Below, in pieces: positions 16,433 through 25,398 of a stretch of 64,000 nt of DNA. A program made the translations under genes and the position numbers. This DNA is from Sphingomonas yabuuchiae (GTDB taxonomy: Bacteria; Pseudomonadota; Alphaproteobacteria; Sphingomonadales; Sphingomonadaceae). Below the pieces are notes generated by a model. The model saw nothing but the letters and a program-made list of their open reading frames with translations, ran no database searches and was not told the origin of the DNA. Location: NCBI RefSeq assembly GCF_014199595.1, contig NZ_JACHNX010000001.1:1-64000 (forward strand), given 5' to 3'. Each line of letters begins with the position of its first letter. The first letter of the stretch is position 1.

Positions 16433-18583
16433 CTATTCCTCCTCGTCACGCTCGTCGGGCGGGCGGCGATCCTCCGGCGGGGGACCGGCGCGGTCGGGGC
16501 GGCGGCGGCCGGGGCCGACGGTGATCGAACCGTCATCGCCCGTGCGCAGGTCGATGCCCAGGCCCTGGATGATCTCGCCGACCGGATCGGCGGAACCCGG
16601 CATCATGTCGGGGCCACCGGGCATCATGCCGTCGTCCATGCCATTGGAGATCGCGTCGGGATCGACCTCTTCCTGCACGACGGGGGCGGCGACCGGCGGG
16701 ATGTCGAGCGCCGACTGCATAAAGGCGCGCCAGATGCGGGCGGGCACGCCGCCGCCCGACAGGCCGGGATTGGGCGTGTTGTCGTCATTGCCGACCCACA
16801 CGCCGACCACCAGATCGCGCGCGAAGCCGACGAACAGCGCATCGCGCGAATCCTGCGTCGTGCCGGTCTTGCCATAGGCATCGACGGTCAGCAGCGCCTG
16901 CCGCCCCGTGCCCGTCTTGATCGAGGAGGACAGAAGGTCGAGCATCCCGTCATGCACCGATGAGGCAAAGCCCGTCTTGCGGTCGGTCAGCGACTGATAC
17001 CAGCCCTTGTCCTTGACGTCGTTCAGGCCGCGCGCGGCGACCGGATAGCTTTCATTGGCGACCGCGGCATAGGCGGCGGTCAGCTCGAGCAGGCTGACGG
17101 TCGAGGTGCCGAGGCCGATGGTCGCCTCGTTCGGGATCGGCGTGGTGATCCCCAGATCGCGCGCCGCCTTGATGACCGACTTCACGCCGACCGCCTGGGT
17201 CAGCCGGGCGGCGGCCACGTTGGACGAACGCGCAAAGGCCTGACGCAGCGTGATCTTGCCTAGATAGCGCCCGTCGCTGTTGCGCGGTTTCCACCCGGCA
17301 ATATCGACCGGCTCGTCCTCGATGGTCGAGTCCGGGGTCATGCCGGAGCGCAAGGCCGCCAGATAGACGAACAGCTTGAACGCCGAACCCGGCTGGCGGC
17401 GCGCCTGGGTCGCACGGTTGAACGGGCTCTTGGAATAATCCTTGCCGCCGACCATCGCGACGACGCGGCCATCGGGGCGCATCGCGATCAAGGCGACCTG
17501 CGCCTGGTTCAGCCCGGCGCTGCGCACCGTACGCTCGGCGATCCGTTGCAGCCGGGGATTGAGCGTCGTCTGGACGGTCGCCTCGGTCTTGATCTCGCCG
17601 GCCTGGTCGCGCGCCTCGGGCAGTACCCAGTCGGCGAAATAGGTGCCGCTGGGCAGCGTTTCGGGCCGCGAGGCGAGGACCCGCTGCGGCTGAACGGCAT
17701 CGGCCTCCGCCTTGGTCAGGAAGCCCGCATCCTCCATCGCCGCGACGACGACCGCCTGCCGGGCGCGCGCGCCCTTGAGGTTGGTGGTGGGGGCGAGGCG
17801 CGACGGCGCCTTGACCAGCCCGGCCAGCATCGCCGCCTGGCCGATGTTCAGCTTGTCAGGCGTGCGGCCGAAATAATGCTTCGACGCGGCGGTGATGCCG
17901 TACACATTGTCGCCGAAATAGACGTTGGACAGATAGCGCGACAGGATCTCGTCCTTGGTCAGCCACGCCTCCAGCCAGAAGGCGATCATCGCCTCGCGGA
18001 TCTTGCGCCCCGCCGTCCGGTCGGAATCGAGAAAGGCATTCTTCGCCAGCTGCTGGGTGATGGTCGATCCACCCTCGCGCACGCCGCCCGATCCGACATT
18101 GTGCCAGGCCGCGCGCAGGATGCCGCGCGGATCGACGCCCCAGTGCGAATAGAAACGCCGGTCCTCGATCGCCATGAACGCCTCGCGCACATGGGCGGGC
18201 AGCTTGGCCGCATCGACGGGCGCGCCGATGATCGCCCCGCGCCGGGCAATAGGCGTGCCGTCATCGGCGGTCAGCGTGATCGAGGGCGGCGTCGGCGGCT
18301 GGAGCGAGCGCGACAGCGGCGCGGTGACGGCCAGCCAGGCGATGGCGATGACCAGCAGGATGATGCCCGCCCCCATGGCGCGCGCGATCCAGCGGCCCCA
18401 GCGGATGTTCCGACGCGGCCGCTCGGGCGACGCATCGTCTTCATCGGGGCCAAAGGTCCAGCTCTGCGTCTCCGCATCATAGAGCGGATAATGGGGCCCC
18501 ACCGGCTCGTAAGGACGGTCCAGGGGGGTACGATCGGGATTAAACGGGTCGGGGCGCATCACAGGGTTCCGGTGGTCGGCCAC
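16433..18583 (-). CDS. Class A penicillin-binding protein (PBP1A-type)
   Basis: 716 residues. A Pro/Asp-rich cytoplasmic N-terminus (~60 residues) precedes one membrane anchor (MGAGIILLVIAIAWLAV). The GT51 glycosyltransferase domain follows with catalytic Glu140 (EDRRFYSHWGVDPRG) and EGGSTITQQLAKN. The transpeptidase domain has S400-A-F-K, a SSN motif (FARSSNVAAARL) and K572-T-G-T. It polymerises and crosslinks peptidoglycan at the periplasmic face. The acidic/Pro-rich C-terminal tail (DRRPPDERDEEE) is variable in the family. A dispersed repeat lies just beyond the stop. It has no coupled neighbour. Confidence 0.94.
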   Translation of the reverse strand: MADHRNPVMRPDPFNPDRTPLDRPYEPVGPHYPLYDAETQSWTFGPDEDDASPERPRRNIRWGRWIARAMGAGIILLVIAIAWLAVTAPLSRSLQPPTPPSITLTADDGTPIARRGAIIGAPVDAAKLPAHVREAFMAIEDRRFYSHWGVDPRGILRAAWHNVGSGGVREGGSTITQQLAKNAFLDSDRTAGRKIREAMIAFWLEAWLTKDEILSRYLSNVYFGDNVYGITAASKHYFGRTPDKLNIGQAAMLAGLVKAPSRLAPTTNLKGARARQAVVVAAMEDAGFLTKAEADAVQPQRVLASRPETLPSGTYFADWVLPEARDQAGEIKTEATVQTTLNPRLQRIAERTVRSAGLNQAQVALIAMRPDGRVVAMVGGKDYSKSPFNRATQARRQPGSAFKLFVYLAALRSGMTPDSTIEDEPVDIAGWKPRNSDGRYLGKITLRQAFARSSNVAAARLTQAVGVKSVIKAARDLGITTPIPNEATIGLGTSTVSLLELTAAYAAVANESYPVAARGLNDVKDKGWYQSLTDRKTGFASSVHDGMLDLLSSSIKTGTGRQALLTVDAYGKTGTTQDSRDALFVGFARDLVVGVWVGNDDNTPNPGLSGGGVPARIWRAFMQSALDIPPVAAPVVQEEVDPDAISNGMDDGMMPGGPDMMPGSADPVGEIIQGLGIDLRTGDDGSITVGPGRRRPDRAGPPPEDRRPPDERDEEE

Positions 18584-18632
18584 TCGCGTGTATTACTCCA
18601 CCAGAACACCGCGCGCAAGCTCATGCACGCGT

Positions 18633-19925
18633 TTACCCTGTTTGCGGCACCTCCGGCAAGCGCTCCGCCGGGGGCGTGTCGGTGATGAGGCCCGCCCGGT
18701 GCGCGACGATGGTCGGGACCAGAGCCTGCCCCGCCACGTTGATCGCGGTGCGGCCCATGTCGAGGATGGGGTCGATCGCCAGCAACAGTCCGGCCCCCTC
18801 CAGCGGTAGGCCCAGCGTCGACAGGGTCAGCGTCAGCATGACGACCGCCCCGGTCAGCCCCGCCGTCGCCGCCGAACCCAGCACCGACACCAGCACGATC
18901 AGCACATAATCGCCCATATGCAGCGGCAGGCCGTAATATTGCGCGACGAACAGCGCCGAAATCGCCGGATAGATGGCGGCGCACCCATCCATCTTGGTGG
19001 TCGCGGCAAAGGGGACCGCAAAGGCCGAATAGGCGCGCGGCACGCCCAGTCGCTGCTCCACGGCGTCTTCGGTCACCGGCAGGGTGGCGATCGAGGAGCG
19101 CGACACGAAGCCCAGCTGGATGGCGGGCCAGGCGGCGGCGTAAAAGCGCTTGGGCGACATGCCATTGGCGAGCAGCAGGAGCGGATAGACCACGAACAGC
19201 ACGAGGCCGAGCCCGATATAGACGGCCAGCGCAAAGCTGCCGAGCGCGGACAGCGACTGCCACCCATAGCGTACGATCGCATTGCCCAGCAGCGCGCCCG
19301 AGCCGAGCGGGGTCAGCCGGATCACCCAGGACAGGATGCGCCGGAAGATGGCAAGCGCGGAGGCGTTGAACGACAGGAAACTCTCGCCCTTGTCGCCGAC
19401 CCGCACGGCGGCGACGCCGATCGCGACCGCCATGACGATGATCTGCAGGATGTTGAACGACAGCCCGGTCTTCAGCGCACCATTGTCGCCCGCGCTCGTC
19501 GAGGCGGACAGGCCCAGGATGTTGGACGGGATCAGCCCGCGCAGGAAGTCGAGCCAGGACCCCGCCGTATCCGGCCGCACCGCGCTGCCCGGTGCGACGC
19601 CCGCATGCAGGCCGGGTTGCAGCACGGTGCCCAGCGTCAGGCCGATGGTGACGGCGATCAGCGCGGTGATCGCGAACCAGATGAAGGTGGCGGCGACCAA
19701 CCGCGCGGCATTGTTCAGGTCGCGCAGTGCCGCGATCGACGCCACGATGGCGGTGAACACCAGCGGCACGACCAGCACCTTGAGCAGCTGGACGAAGCTC
19801 TCGCCGATGATGCGCAGGCCCTCGGCCAATCCGGCCAGGCCCTGCGACCGGGCGAGCAGGCCGAGCAGCAGGCCCACGGCCATGCCGACGAACACCTGTG
19901 CGCCGAAAGAAAAACGGAATCTCAT
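18633..19925 (-). CDS. Dicarboxylate/amino acid:cation symporter (DAACS)
   Basis: 430 residues from the ATG at 19925 (MRFRFSFGAQVFVGM). The eight-helix-plus-hairpin fold of the glutamate/dicarboxylate family is recognised by the serine-rich loop GFVSRSSIATLPVTEDA, the substrate region FAVPFAATTKMDGCAAIYP and the helix-8 DPILDMGRTAINVAG. It takes up C4-dicarboxylates, glutamate or aspartate with protons or sodium across the inner membrane. It lies 50 bp downstream of no obvious partner and reads toward the PBP gene; the two are probably independent. Confidence 0.93.
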   Translation of the reverse strand: MRFRFSFGAQVFVGMAVGLLLGLLARSQGLAGLAEGLRIIGESFVQLLKVLVVPLVFTAIVASIAALRDLNNAARLVAATFIWFAITALIAVTIGLTLGTVLQPGLHAGVAPGSAVRPDTAGSWLDFLRGLIPSNILGLSASTSAGDNGALKTGLSFNILQIIVMAVAIGVAAVRVGDKGESFLSFNASALAIFRRILSWVIRLTPLGSGALLGNAIVRYGWQSLSALGSFALAVYIGLGLVLFVVYPLLLLANGMSPKRFYAAAWPAIQLGFVSRSSIATLPVTEDAVEQRLGVPRAYSAFAVPFAATTKMDGCAAIYPAISALFVAQYYGLPLHMGDYVLIVLVSVLGSAATAGLTGAVVMLTLTLSTLGLPLEGAGLLLAIDPILDMGRTAINVAGQALVPTIVAHRAGLITDTPPAERLPEVPQTG

Positions 19926-20023
19926 CCGACCATAGCTAGCAAGCCGGCGAAACGATCCCAATCAAGTTTTGCGTGGGGGCCAGAAAGCTCCCCATTTCGG
20001 GCCCCTTGCGGGGCGGGGGAGAA

Positions 20024-20098
<75 letters not shown>

Positions 20099-20183
20099 AC
20101 TCGCGTTTCACCGCGGGAAGCGCGCCTAGAGACGATTGGGCGGGCATTGTCAAGCGACCTTTGTGCGGATTATGCGAAAAGCC

Positions 20184-20315
20184 ATGGCAAAAGACGAACG
20201 GGCGGAGCGGCTGGCGGCGGCGCTCCGGGAAAATCTGAAGCGGCGAAAGGCCCAGGCGCGGGAACAGGACGAAGGGCGTGCGCCCGATCCCGCCCCGCGC
20301 GACGAGTCCGCCTGA
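20184..20315 (+). CDS. Small charged protein, possible gene
   Basis: An ORF of 43 residues (begins MAKDERAERLAAALRENLKR, ends RDESA), too short for usual ORF cutoffs. It is strongly charged, with an Arg/Lys-rich helix and an acidic tail. Short proteins of this kind occur in sphingomonads, and from memory often near murA, which is not present here. The ATG has no strong ribosome site. It is convergent with the DUF3429 gene, with 4 nt between the stops. Function unknown. Confidence 0.45.
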   Translation: MAKDERAERLAAALRENLKRRKAQAREQDEGRAPDPAPRDESA

Positions 20316-20319
20316 CCGC

Positions 20320-20775
20320 TTAGCGGGGGGCGATCAGCCCCAGGACCAGGGTCAGGCTCCCCAGACCCAGCGACAAGGCCCAGCGCAGCCCGGCCCAGCC
20401 TGCGATGGCCCGCATCGCATCGCCGACCCGAAGGTCGGCCAGCGGCGTGACCATGATGACCAGACCCAGCAGGATCAGCGCAACCCGGATCGAGCCGCCC
20501 GCCAGCAGCGGCGGCAAGAACAATGCCCATCCGATCAGACTGGGCAGCACCGCGACCAGATAGGGCCAGCTCCGATCGTCGCGGCGGAGCAGCGCCTCCA
20601 TCCACCACATACCGCCCAGGAAGGACAGGATAAGCGCGGCATAGAGCCCGCCGCCGATCGTCGCGGGCAGGGTCAGCGCCGGGTCGACCAGCGTCAGCCC
20701 GACACAGGCCAGGGGCGGCAGCACACCCGCCGCGCCCAAGACAAGCGGTGGTCGTGGCAGGCGAGTGTGATTCAT
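20320..20775 (-). CDS. DUF3429-family small membrane protein
   Basis: 151 residues with about five hydrophobic segments (LVLGAAGVLPPLACVGL; ATIGGGLYAALILSFLGGMW; LVAVLPSLIGWALFLPPLL; RVALILLGLVIMVTPLADL; ALSLGLGSLTLVLGLIAP). The SFLGGMWW motif after the second helix is the hallmark of DUF3429 proteins. These are inner-membrane proteins of unknown function, related to the mitochondrial TMEM69 family. It is a single gene. Confidence 0.82.
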   Translation of the reverse strand: MNHTRLPRPPLVLGAAGVLPPLACVGLTLVDPALTLPATIGGGLYAALILSFLGGMWWMEALLRRDDRSWPYLVAVLPSLIGWALFLPPLLAGGSIRVALILLGLVIMVTPLADLRVGDAMRAIAGWAGLRWALSLGLGSLTLVLGLIAPR

Positions 20776-20884
20776 CGCGGCATTCCCGAAACATGGCGTT
20801 GCGGGGTGGCTACGCAGGGGCCGCGTGTTGGTTCATTCGGGGCAACGCCCATTCCTCCCGGTGCCGGAGGCGACATAAGCTCAA

Positions 20885-21053
20885 TCCACCCCTCCCCTTC
20901 AGGGGAGGGGCCGGGGGTGGGGCGTGTCCTCAGGCGTGGCGTTCGTGGAAAGGCCCCACCCCAACCCAGCATCAGGTCGATCAGGCTCCCAGCCTGATCT
21001 AAACCGCGCGTGGCGCGGTTTACCTGATGCTCCTGAAGGGGAGGGGCTCACGT
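20885..21053. repeat. 'ccccttcaggggagggg' repeat with nested 64-bp cloverleaf-like element
   Basis: The outer repeat (CCCCTCCCCTTCAGGGGAGG ... gggggtgggg ... ccccacccc ... CCTGAAGGGGAGGGG) matches the copy at 29588. Its right part is split at 20968-21031 by a 64-bp element with terminal arms AGCATCAGGT / ACCTGATGCT. Inside are two perfect hairpins: GATCAGGCT-CCC-AGCCTGATC, and TAAACCGCGC-GTG-GCGCGGTTTA. This fills the ~300-bp space between the DUF3429 protein and the second TonB receptor. Confidence 0.8.
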
Positions 21054-21079
21054 TACTTCAACGCAATGTTATCCCGCTT

Positions 21080-23173
21080 TTAGATCTCCACCCGCAGCGA
21101 GGCCCGCACCGTTCGCGGTGCCCCGGGATAGATCCACAACCGGCTGTACGAACTCGCGGCATAGCGCGCGTCGAACAGGTTGTCGGCCTCCAGCCGGAAG
21201 CGCAGCTGGTCGGTGACGGGCATTTCGACCGCCGCCTTGGCCTTCACATAGGACGGCAGGACCAGCGGCTGCGCATCGAGCGAACCGGCGCGGTCGCCGA
21301 CATAGGCGACGCCGCCGCTCAACTGCCAGTCGCGCCCGGCCAGCGGCAGATGATGGACGACCAGCACCGTTCCCGAATGCGTCGGCACGCCCAGCACCGC
21401 CGTGGTGGCGAAGCTCTTGTCGTCGTTGCGGGCATGGACCCAGGCGTAGTTGGCGATCACCTGCCACCGGCGGGCGAGACGCAGCGAGGCGTCGGCCTCG
21501 ATCCCCCGGCTGTTCATCCGGCCGACCGGCGCGTTGAAGCCAGGATCGACCGGATCGGTGGTCAGGATGTTGCTCTTGGCGATGTCGAACCAGGTCATGC
21601 CCAGGTCCAGCCCGGTCCAGCGGCCCGCGACGCCGACTTCGTAACCGCGCGCCTGCTCGGGCTGGAATCCGTCGCCGGTGCGGCCGGTGCCGGAATTGAG
21701 CACGAAGGACTCGCCCCAATTGGCATGGACCGAGACATGGTCGTCCACCGCATAGCGGGCCCCTGCACGGAATTTCACCGGCTCGTCGACGATCTGCCCG
21801 ACCCCGCCGGTGCGGTTGTTGACGATCTTCTGCCGATAGGGATCGACCCGCGCACCACCGACCAGGGTCAGCCGGTCGGTCACCGCCCACATATCCTGGA
21901 CATAGAATGTGCCCGCCCAGCGATTCTCGTCATTGTTGGTGAAGGGCAGCAGCGACGCGGCGGTCCCGCCATAGGTCGAGGCCGGATCGTAGAGATCGAC
22001 CGCATAGGGCGCCGCCGCCGACGGATTGCGCCGCATCCAGCGCTCGCCATAGGTCATGCGATAACCTTTGATGCCGACGCTCAGCTGGTGCCGCCCGACA
22101 TTGCCCGCCAGCTCCATCCGCGCGGCCAGATCGTCGATCACGAAATCGCGCGAGCGGCGCTGGCGCCAGACCTGGGTGCCGACGATGCGCGACTGGTCCG
22201 CCGAAAACCCCTTGAGCGAGCCGGTCCGCCAGACGATGCCGCCGTTCAGCGTCCAGCCGCCGCCCAGCTGCGCCAGGCCGGTCAGCTGGTGCCGCTCGTT
22301 GCGGAAGCGGGTCAGTCCGTTGGACGGCTCGCCATAATAGTTGGAACGGGACAGCGCGTTGGCATCGTCGCCGACCGCCGGGATACCGCGATCGAACGGC
22401 GTGTCGAACTGCATGAACTCGGCCAGATAGGTCAGCCGCAGCGAATCGCTTGGCGCCCAGGTCAGCGAGGGCGACACCACTCGCCGCTTCAGCGACACCG
22501 TGTCGCGCCAGCCATCGCTGTCCTCGCCTGCGACGACGATCCGTGCGGCCAGCGTATCGGAGAGCGGCCCCGTGGCATCCGCCTCGACCCGGCGCGTGTC
22601 GAACGAGCCATAGGTCGCGGTCAGCCGGGCATAGGGGGTGAAGCGCGGCATCTTCGAGACGATGTTGACCCGGCCGCCCGGATCGACCTCGCCGAAGATC
22701 GCGCCCGCCGGGCCCTTCAGCACCTCGATCCGCTCGACGGTGGCGGGGTCACGCGGTGGGACCATGCCGCGATTGGCGATGAAGCCGTCGACATAGAATT
22801 CCGCGCCGCCGTCCGGCGTGCCCAGAAAACCGCGAATCGCGAAATTGTCGAGCACGCCGCCGCGGTTGTTCTGCTGGCTGAACCCGCTGACCAGCTCCAG
22901 CGCGTCGTTCAGCCGGTACGTGCCCGCCGCCTGTAGCACATCCTGCTCCAGCGAGCGGCTGGACTGCGACATGCGCTCGGTCGCGGGGTCGGAGGACAGG
23001 GTACGGTCGACCGAGTGACGGGTGCCCAGGACCACGATGTCCGAGCGATCCTCGGTCTTCTCCTGCCCTTGGCTTTCCTGCGCATTGGCGCACAACGGCA
23101 TGGCGCAGGTGGTCATGGCAAGGGCCAGCGCGGCCAGGCGGGAACAGCGAAGGGAGTGGTCGATGACGGCCAT
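21080..23173 (-). CDS. TonB-dependent siderophore receptor
   Basis: 697 residues. A signal peptide (cleavage near CANAQ, residue 32) is followed by a TonB-box-like segment (DIVVLGTR), a plug domain with FAIRGF, GAEFYVDGF and ERIEVLKGPAGAIFGEVDPGG, and a beta-barrel ending in RASLRVEI. The plug signatures (GPAGAIFGEVDPGGRVNIVSK) are those of the FhuA/FecA siderophore-receptor group, so a ferric hydroxamate or similar chelate is the likely cargo. No iron-box or regulatory gene was recognised next to it. It is divergent from nasT. Confidence 0.92.
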   Translation of the reverse strand: MAVIDHSLRCSRLAALALAMTTCAMPLCANAQESQGQEKTEDRSDIVVLGTRHSVDRTLSSDPATERMSQSSRSLEQDVLQAAGTYRLNDALELVSGFSQQNNRGGVLDNFAIRGFLGTPDGGAEFYVDGFIANRGMVPPRDPATVERIEVLKGPAGAIFGEVDPGGRVNIVSKMPRFTPYARLTATYGSFDTRRVEADATGPLSDTLAARIVVAGEDSDGWRDTVSLKRRVVSPSLTWAPSDSLRLTYLAEFMQFDTPFDRGIPAVGDDANALSRSNYYGEPSNGLTRFRNERHQLTGLAQLGGGWTLNGGIVWRTGSLKGFSADQSRIVGTQVWRQRRSRDFVIDDLAARMELAGNVGRHQLSVGIKGYRMTYGERWMRRNPSAAAPYAVDLYDPASTYGGTAASLLPFTNNDENRWAGTFYVQDMWAVTDRLTLVGGARVDPYRQKIVNNRTGGVGQIVDEPVKFRAGARYAVDDHVSVHANWGESFVLNSGTGRTGDGFQPEQARGYEVGVAGRWTGLDLGMTWFDIAKSNILTTDPVDPGFNAPVGRMNSRGIEADASLRLARRWQVIANYAWVHARNDDKSFATTAVLGVPTHSGTVLVVHHLPLAGRDWQLSGGVAYVGDRAGSLDAQPLVLPSYVKAKAAVEMPVTDQLRFRLEADNLFDARYAASSYSRLWIYPGAPRTVRASLRVEI

Positions 23174-23325
23174 GGGTGATCCGGTGATGTGGTATGTTGC
23201 AACGTCTCATAGGGCGGCAATGCTGCAAGGCAACACTTCGGCCCGGCTATTCTGAAAAAAACGTCATGCCGCCCTTCATCGTCCGGGCTGGATGATATGC
23301 GCCTTTGCCGCTAGTCCATCCGCCC

Positions 23326-23907
23326 GTGAGGATCGCGATCATCGACACCAGCACGACGCGCGCGGCGATCATCGCCGAGGGGCTGCGAGAGGCCGGATTG
23401 GACGATCAGGTGCTGATCGATCCCGCCGGGCCGATCGTCCGTCAGATCGAGGCGTGCGCGCCCGAGGTGGTGCTGATCAATCTGGAGAATCCCGGCCGCG
23501 ACTTGCTGGAGGATTTCTTCGCCATGTCGCGCGCGCTCGACCGGCCGATCGCGATGTTCGTCGACCAGTCGGATGCCGAAAGCGCGCTGGCGGCGGTCGA
23601 TGCGGGGGTGTCGGCCTATGTCGTCGACGGTCTGGCGAAGCAGCGGATCAAGCCGGTGCTCGATGTCGCGATTCGCCGTTTCCAGGCCTTTTCGCGGCTC
23701 CAGGCCGAACTGGCCGAGGCGAAGACCGCACTGGCCGACCGCCAGACGATCGACCGGGCCAAGGCGATCCTGATGCGGCGGCGCGGGATCGATGAGCCCG
23801 CCGCCTATGCGTTGCTGCGCGGCCATGCGATGCAATCCAACCGGCGCATCGCGGAGGTGGCCGAGGCGATCGTGACCAGCGAGGCCTTGATGGGAGAGTT
23901 GCCGTGA
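23326..23907 (+). CDS. nasT: NasT: ANTAR antiterminator, phospho-site Asp replaced by Asn
   Basis: About 193 residues: a receiver-like domain (1-~125) and a C-terminal ANTAR RNA-binding domain (RQTIDRAKAILMRRRGIDEP). The position that holds the phosphorylatable Asp in response regulators reads VLINLENPG, with Asn52 (codon AAT, 23479-23481). Known NasT works by release from NasS when nitrate is present, not by phosphorylation, so this change fits. Free NasT then binds leader RNA hairpins and prevents termination. The GTG at 23326 is chosen; a TTG at 23305 is an alternative. It overlaps nasS by 4 nt. Confidence 0.92.
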   Translation: MRIAIIDTSTTRAAIIAEGLREAGLDDQVLIDPAGPIVRQIEACAPEVVLINLENPGRDLLEDFFAMSRALDRPIAMFVDQSDAESALAAVDAGVSAYVVDGLAKQRIKPVLDVAIRRFQAFSRLQAELAEAKTALADRQTIDRAKAILMRRRGIDEPAAYALLRGHAMQSNRRIAEVAEAIVTSEALMGELP

Positions 23908-25100
23908 GTCTCGACCGGTTCCGCATCGGCTTCGTGCCGCTGGTCGACGCCGCGCTGCCCATCCTGGCGCATGAGCTGGGCTTTGCCGAAGAGCAGGGCG
24001 TAGGCGTCGAAATGGTCCGCGACGTCACCTGGGCGGCGGTGCGGGATCGGCTGCTCTACGGGCATACGGACGCCGCGCATATGGTCGCGCCGCTCGCCAT
24101 CGCGACCGCGCTGGGCCGCGATCGCCCGGCGGTGCCGATGGCGGTGCCCTTCGTCCTGGGGCTGAACGGCAATGCGATCACCTTCTCGACCGCGTTGGGT
24201 GAGGCCTGCGGGCTGGGCGAAGGGCTGGGCGATCCGATCGCGGTGGGGGCGGCCCTGCGCGCGGTCGCGGCACGACAGCGGTTGCGCTTCGGCGTGGTGC
24301 ACCGCCATTCGAGCCATAACTACATGCTGCGCTACTGGCTGGCCGGGGTCGGCATCCGGCCGGATACGGATGTCGATATCGTCGTGACGAGCCCGCCCTT
24401 CGCCGCCGATGCGCTGGCAGCGGGCGAGGTGGACGGCATCTGCGTCGGCGAGCCGTGGAACTCGATCGCGGTCGATCGTGGCGTGGGACGGATCGCGCTG
24501 GCGACCGCGCAAATCTGGCGGCGCGGCGTGGAAAAGGTGCTGGCGATGCGCGCCGACCAGGCCGAGGAACGGCGCGACGCGGTGCTGCGGCTGATCCGCG
24601 CGCTGCACGCGGCGGCGGCGCATTTCATCGATCCCGAGACGGTCGAACAGAGCGCCGAAATCCTGTCGCGCCCCCACTATCTCGACGCGCCAATGGGGGC
24701 GATCCTGCGCGCGATCACCGACCGCATCCGCGTGGTGCCGGGCGGCGAACCGGTCCATTATCCCGACTTCATGTTCCAGTATCGCGAGGCAGCGAATTTC
24801 CCGTGGCGCAGCCAGGCGGGCTGGCTCCATGCGCAGATGGTGCGGTGGGAAGGGCTGCCCTTCTCGAACGCGGACGCCGCGACGGCGCAGGGGGTGTTCC
24901 GCCCCGACCTGTACCGCGCCGCGCTGGCCGGATCGGGAGCGCCGTTGCCGGGCGCGAGTTCCAAGCTGGAAGGCGCGCTGGTCGAGCCGATCGGGGCGGG
25001 ATCGACGCAAGGGCGGCTGGTGCTGGGGAGCGACCGGTTCTTCGACGGGCGGGCGTTCGATCCGGATGATATTCCGGGGTATCTGGCGGCACTTCCCTGA
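23904..25100 (+). CDS. nasS: NasS: nitrate/nitrite sensor, NrtA-like
   Basis: 398 residues resembling the periplasmic nitrate-binding protein NrtA but without a signal peptide, the hallmark of cytoplasmic NasS. Recognisable segments are FRIGFVPLVDAALPILAHELG at the start, HSSHNYMLRYWLAG in the middle and CVGEPWNSIAVDRGVG. The GTG start at 23904 overlaps the nasT stop (translational coupling), consistent with the two forming a complex. In the absence of nitrate NasS holds NasT inactive; nitrate binding frees it. The regulated genes start 380 bp downstream. Confidence 0.93.
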   Translation: MSLDRFRIGFVPLVDAALPILAHELGFAEEQGVGVEMVRDVTWAAVRDRLLYGHTDAAHMVAPLAIATALGRDRPAVPMAVPFVLGLNGNAITFSTALGEACGLGEGLGDPIAVGAALRAVAARQRLRFGVVHRHSSHNYMLRYWLAGVGIRPDTDVDIVVTSPPFAADALAAGEVDGICVGEPWNSIAVDRGVGRIALATAQIWRRGVEKVLAMRADQAEERRDAVLRLIRALHAAAAHFIDPETVEQSAEILSRPHYLDAPMGAILRAITDRIRVVPGGEPVHYPDFMFQYREAANFPWRSQAGWLHAQMVRWEGLPFSNADAATAQGVFRPDLYRAALAGSGAPLPGASSKLEGALVEPIGAGSTQGRLVLGSDRFFDGRAFDPDDIPGYLAALP

Positions 25101-25101
25101 G

Positions 25102-25222
25102 ATTCCTCCCCTCAAAGGGGAGGTGGCAGGCCGTCAGGCCTGACGGAGGGGTGTAACCCTCTCGATAGCGGGACACCCCTCCGACGCGCTGCGCGCGCCA
25201 CCTCCCCTTCCAGGGGAGGAAT
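25102..25222. repeat. Dispersed 'cctcccc' repeat, two right arms face to face
   Basis: Bounded by ATTCCTCCCC and GGGGAGGAAT. Unlike other copies, its left side (GGGGAGGTGGCAGGCCGTCA) is the reverse complement of the usual right arm, so the whole unit is roughly palindromic. It follows the nasS stop directly and probably acts as an end signal or insulator before the narK leader. Confidence 0.8.
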
Positions 25223-25398
25223 AGACTTGGTTTTGCTGCATTTGCGAAAGCCTCTTGCGCGGCGCCCGCGAATCGGGCAATTTTCAATTCGCCCGGCAAT
25301 GGCGTCGGGCACGAGATAACGGCGCGGTCCGCTCCAACGACGGGGTGGCGCGCTGGCGGAAGCGGGGCAGTCCCCATATTCCGCTTGGAGGCAACGAA
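25223..25398 (+). promoter_or_regulatory. Leader region of the nitrate operon, candidate NasT target
   Basis: About 175 nt of hairpin-rich non-coding DNA upstream of an intrinsic terminator. Candidate stems include GCCCG-CGAAT-CGGGC, GGGG-CAGT-CCCC and GCGGAA...TTCCGC (25356-25384). CTGGCGG at 25353-25359 is complementary to CCGCCAG at 25400-25406, the left arm of the terminator, so an alternative antiterminator pairing is possible. The placement between nasS and narK suggests ANTAR-type antitermination; the exact NasT-binding hairpins could not be assigned by eye. Confidence 0.6.
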
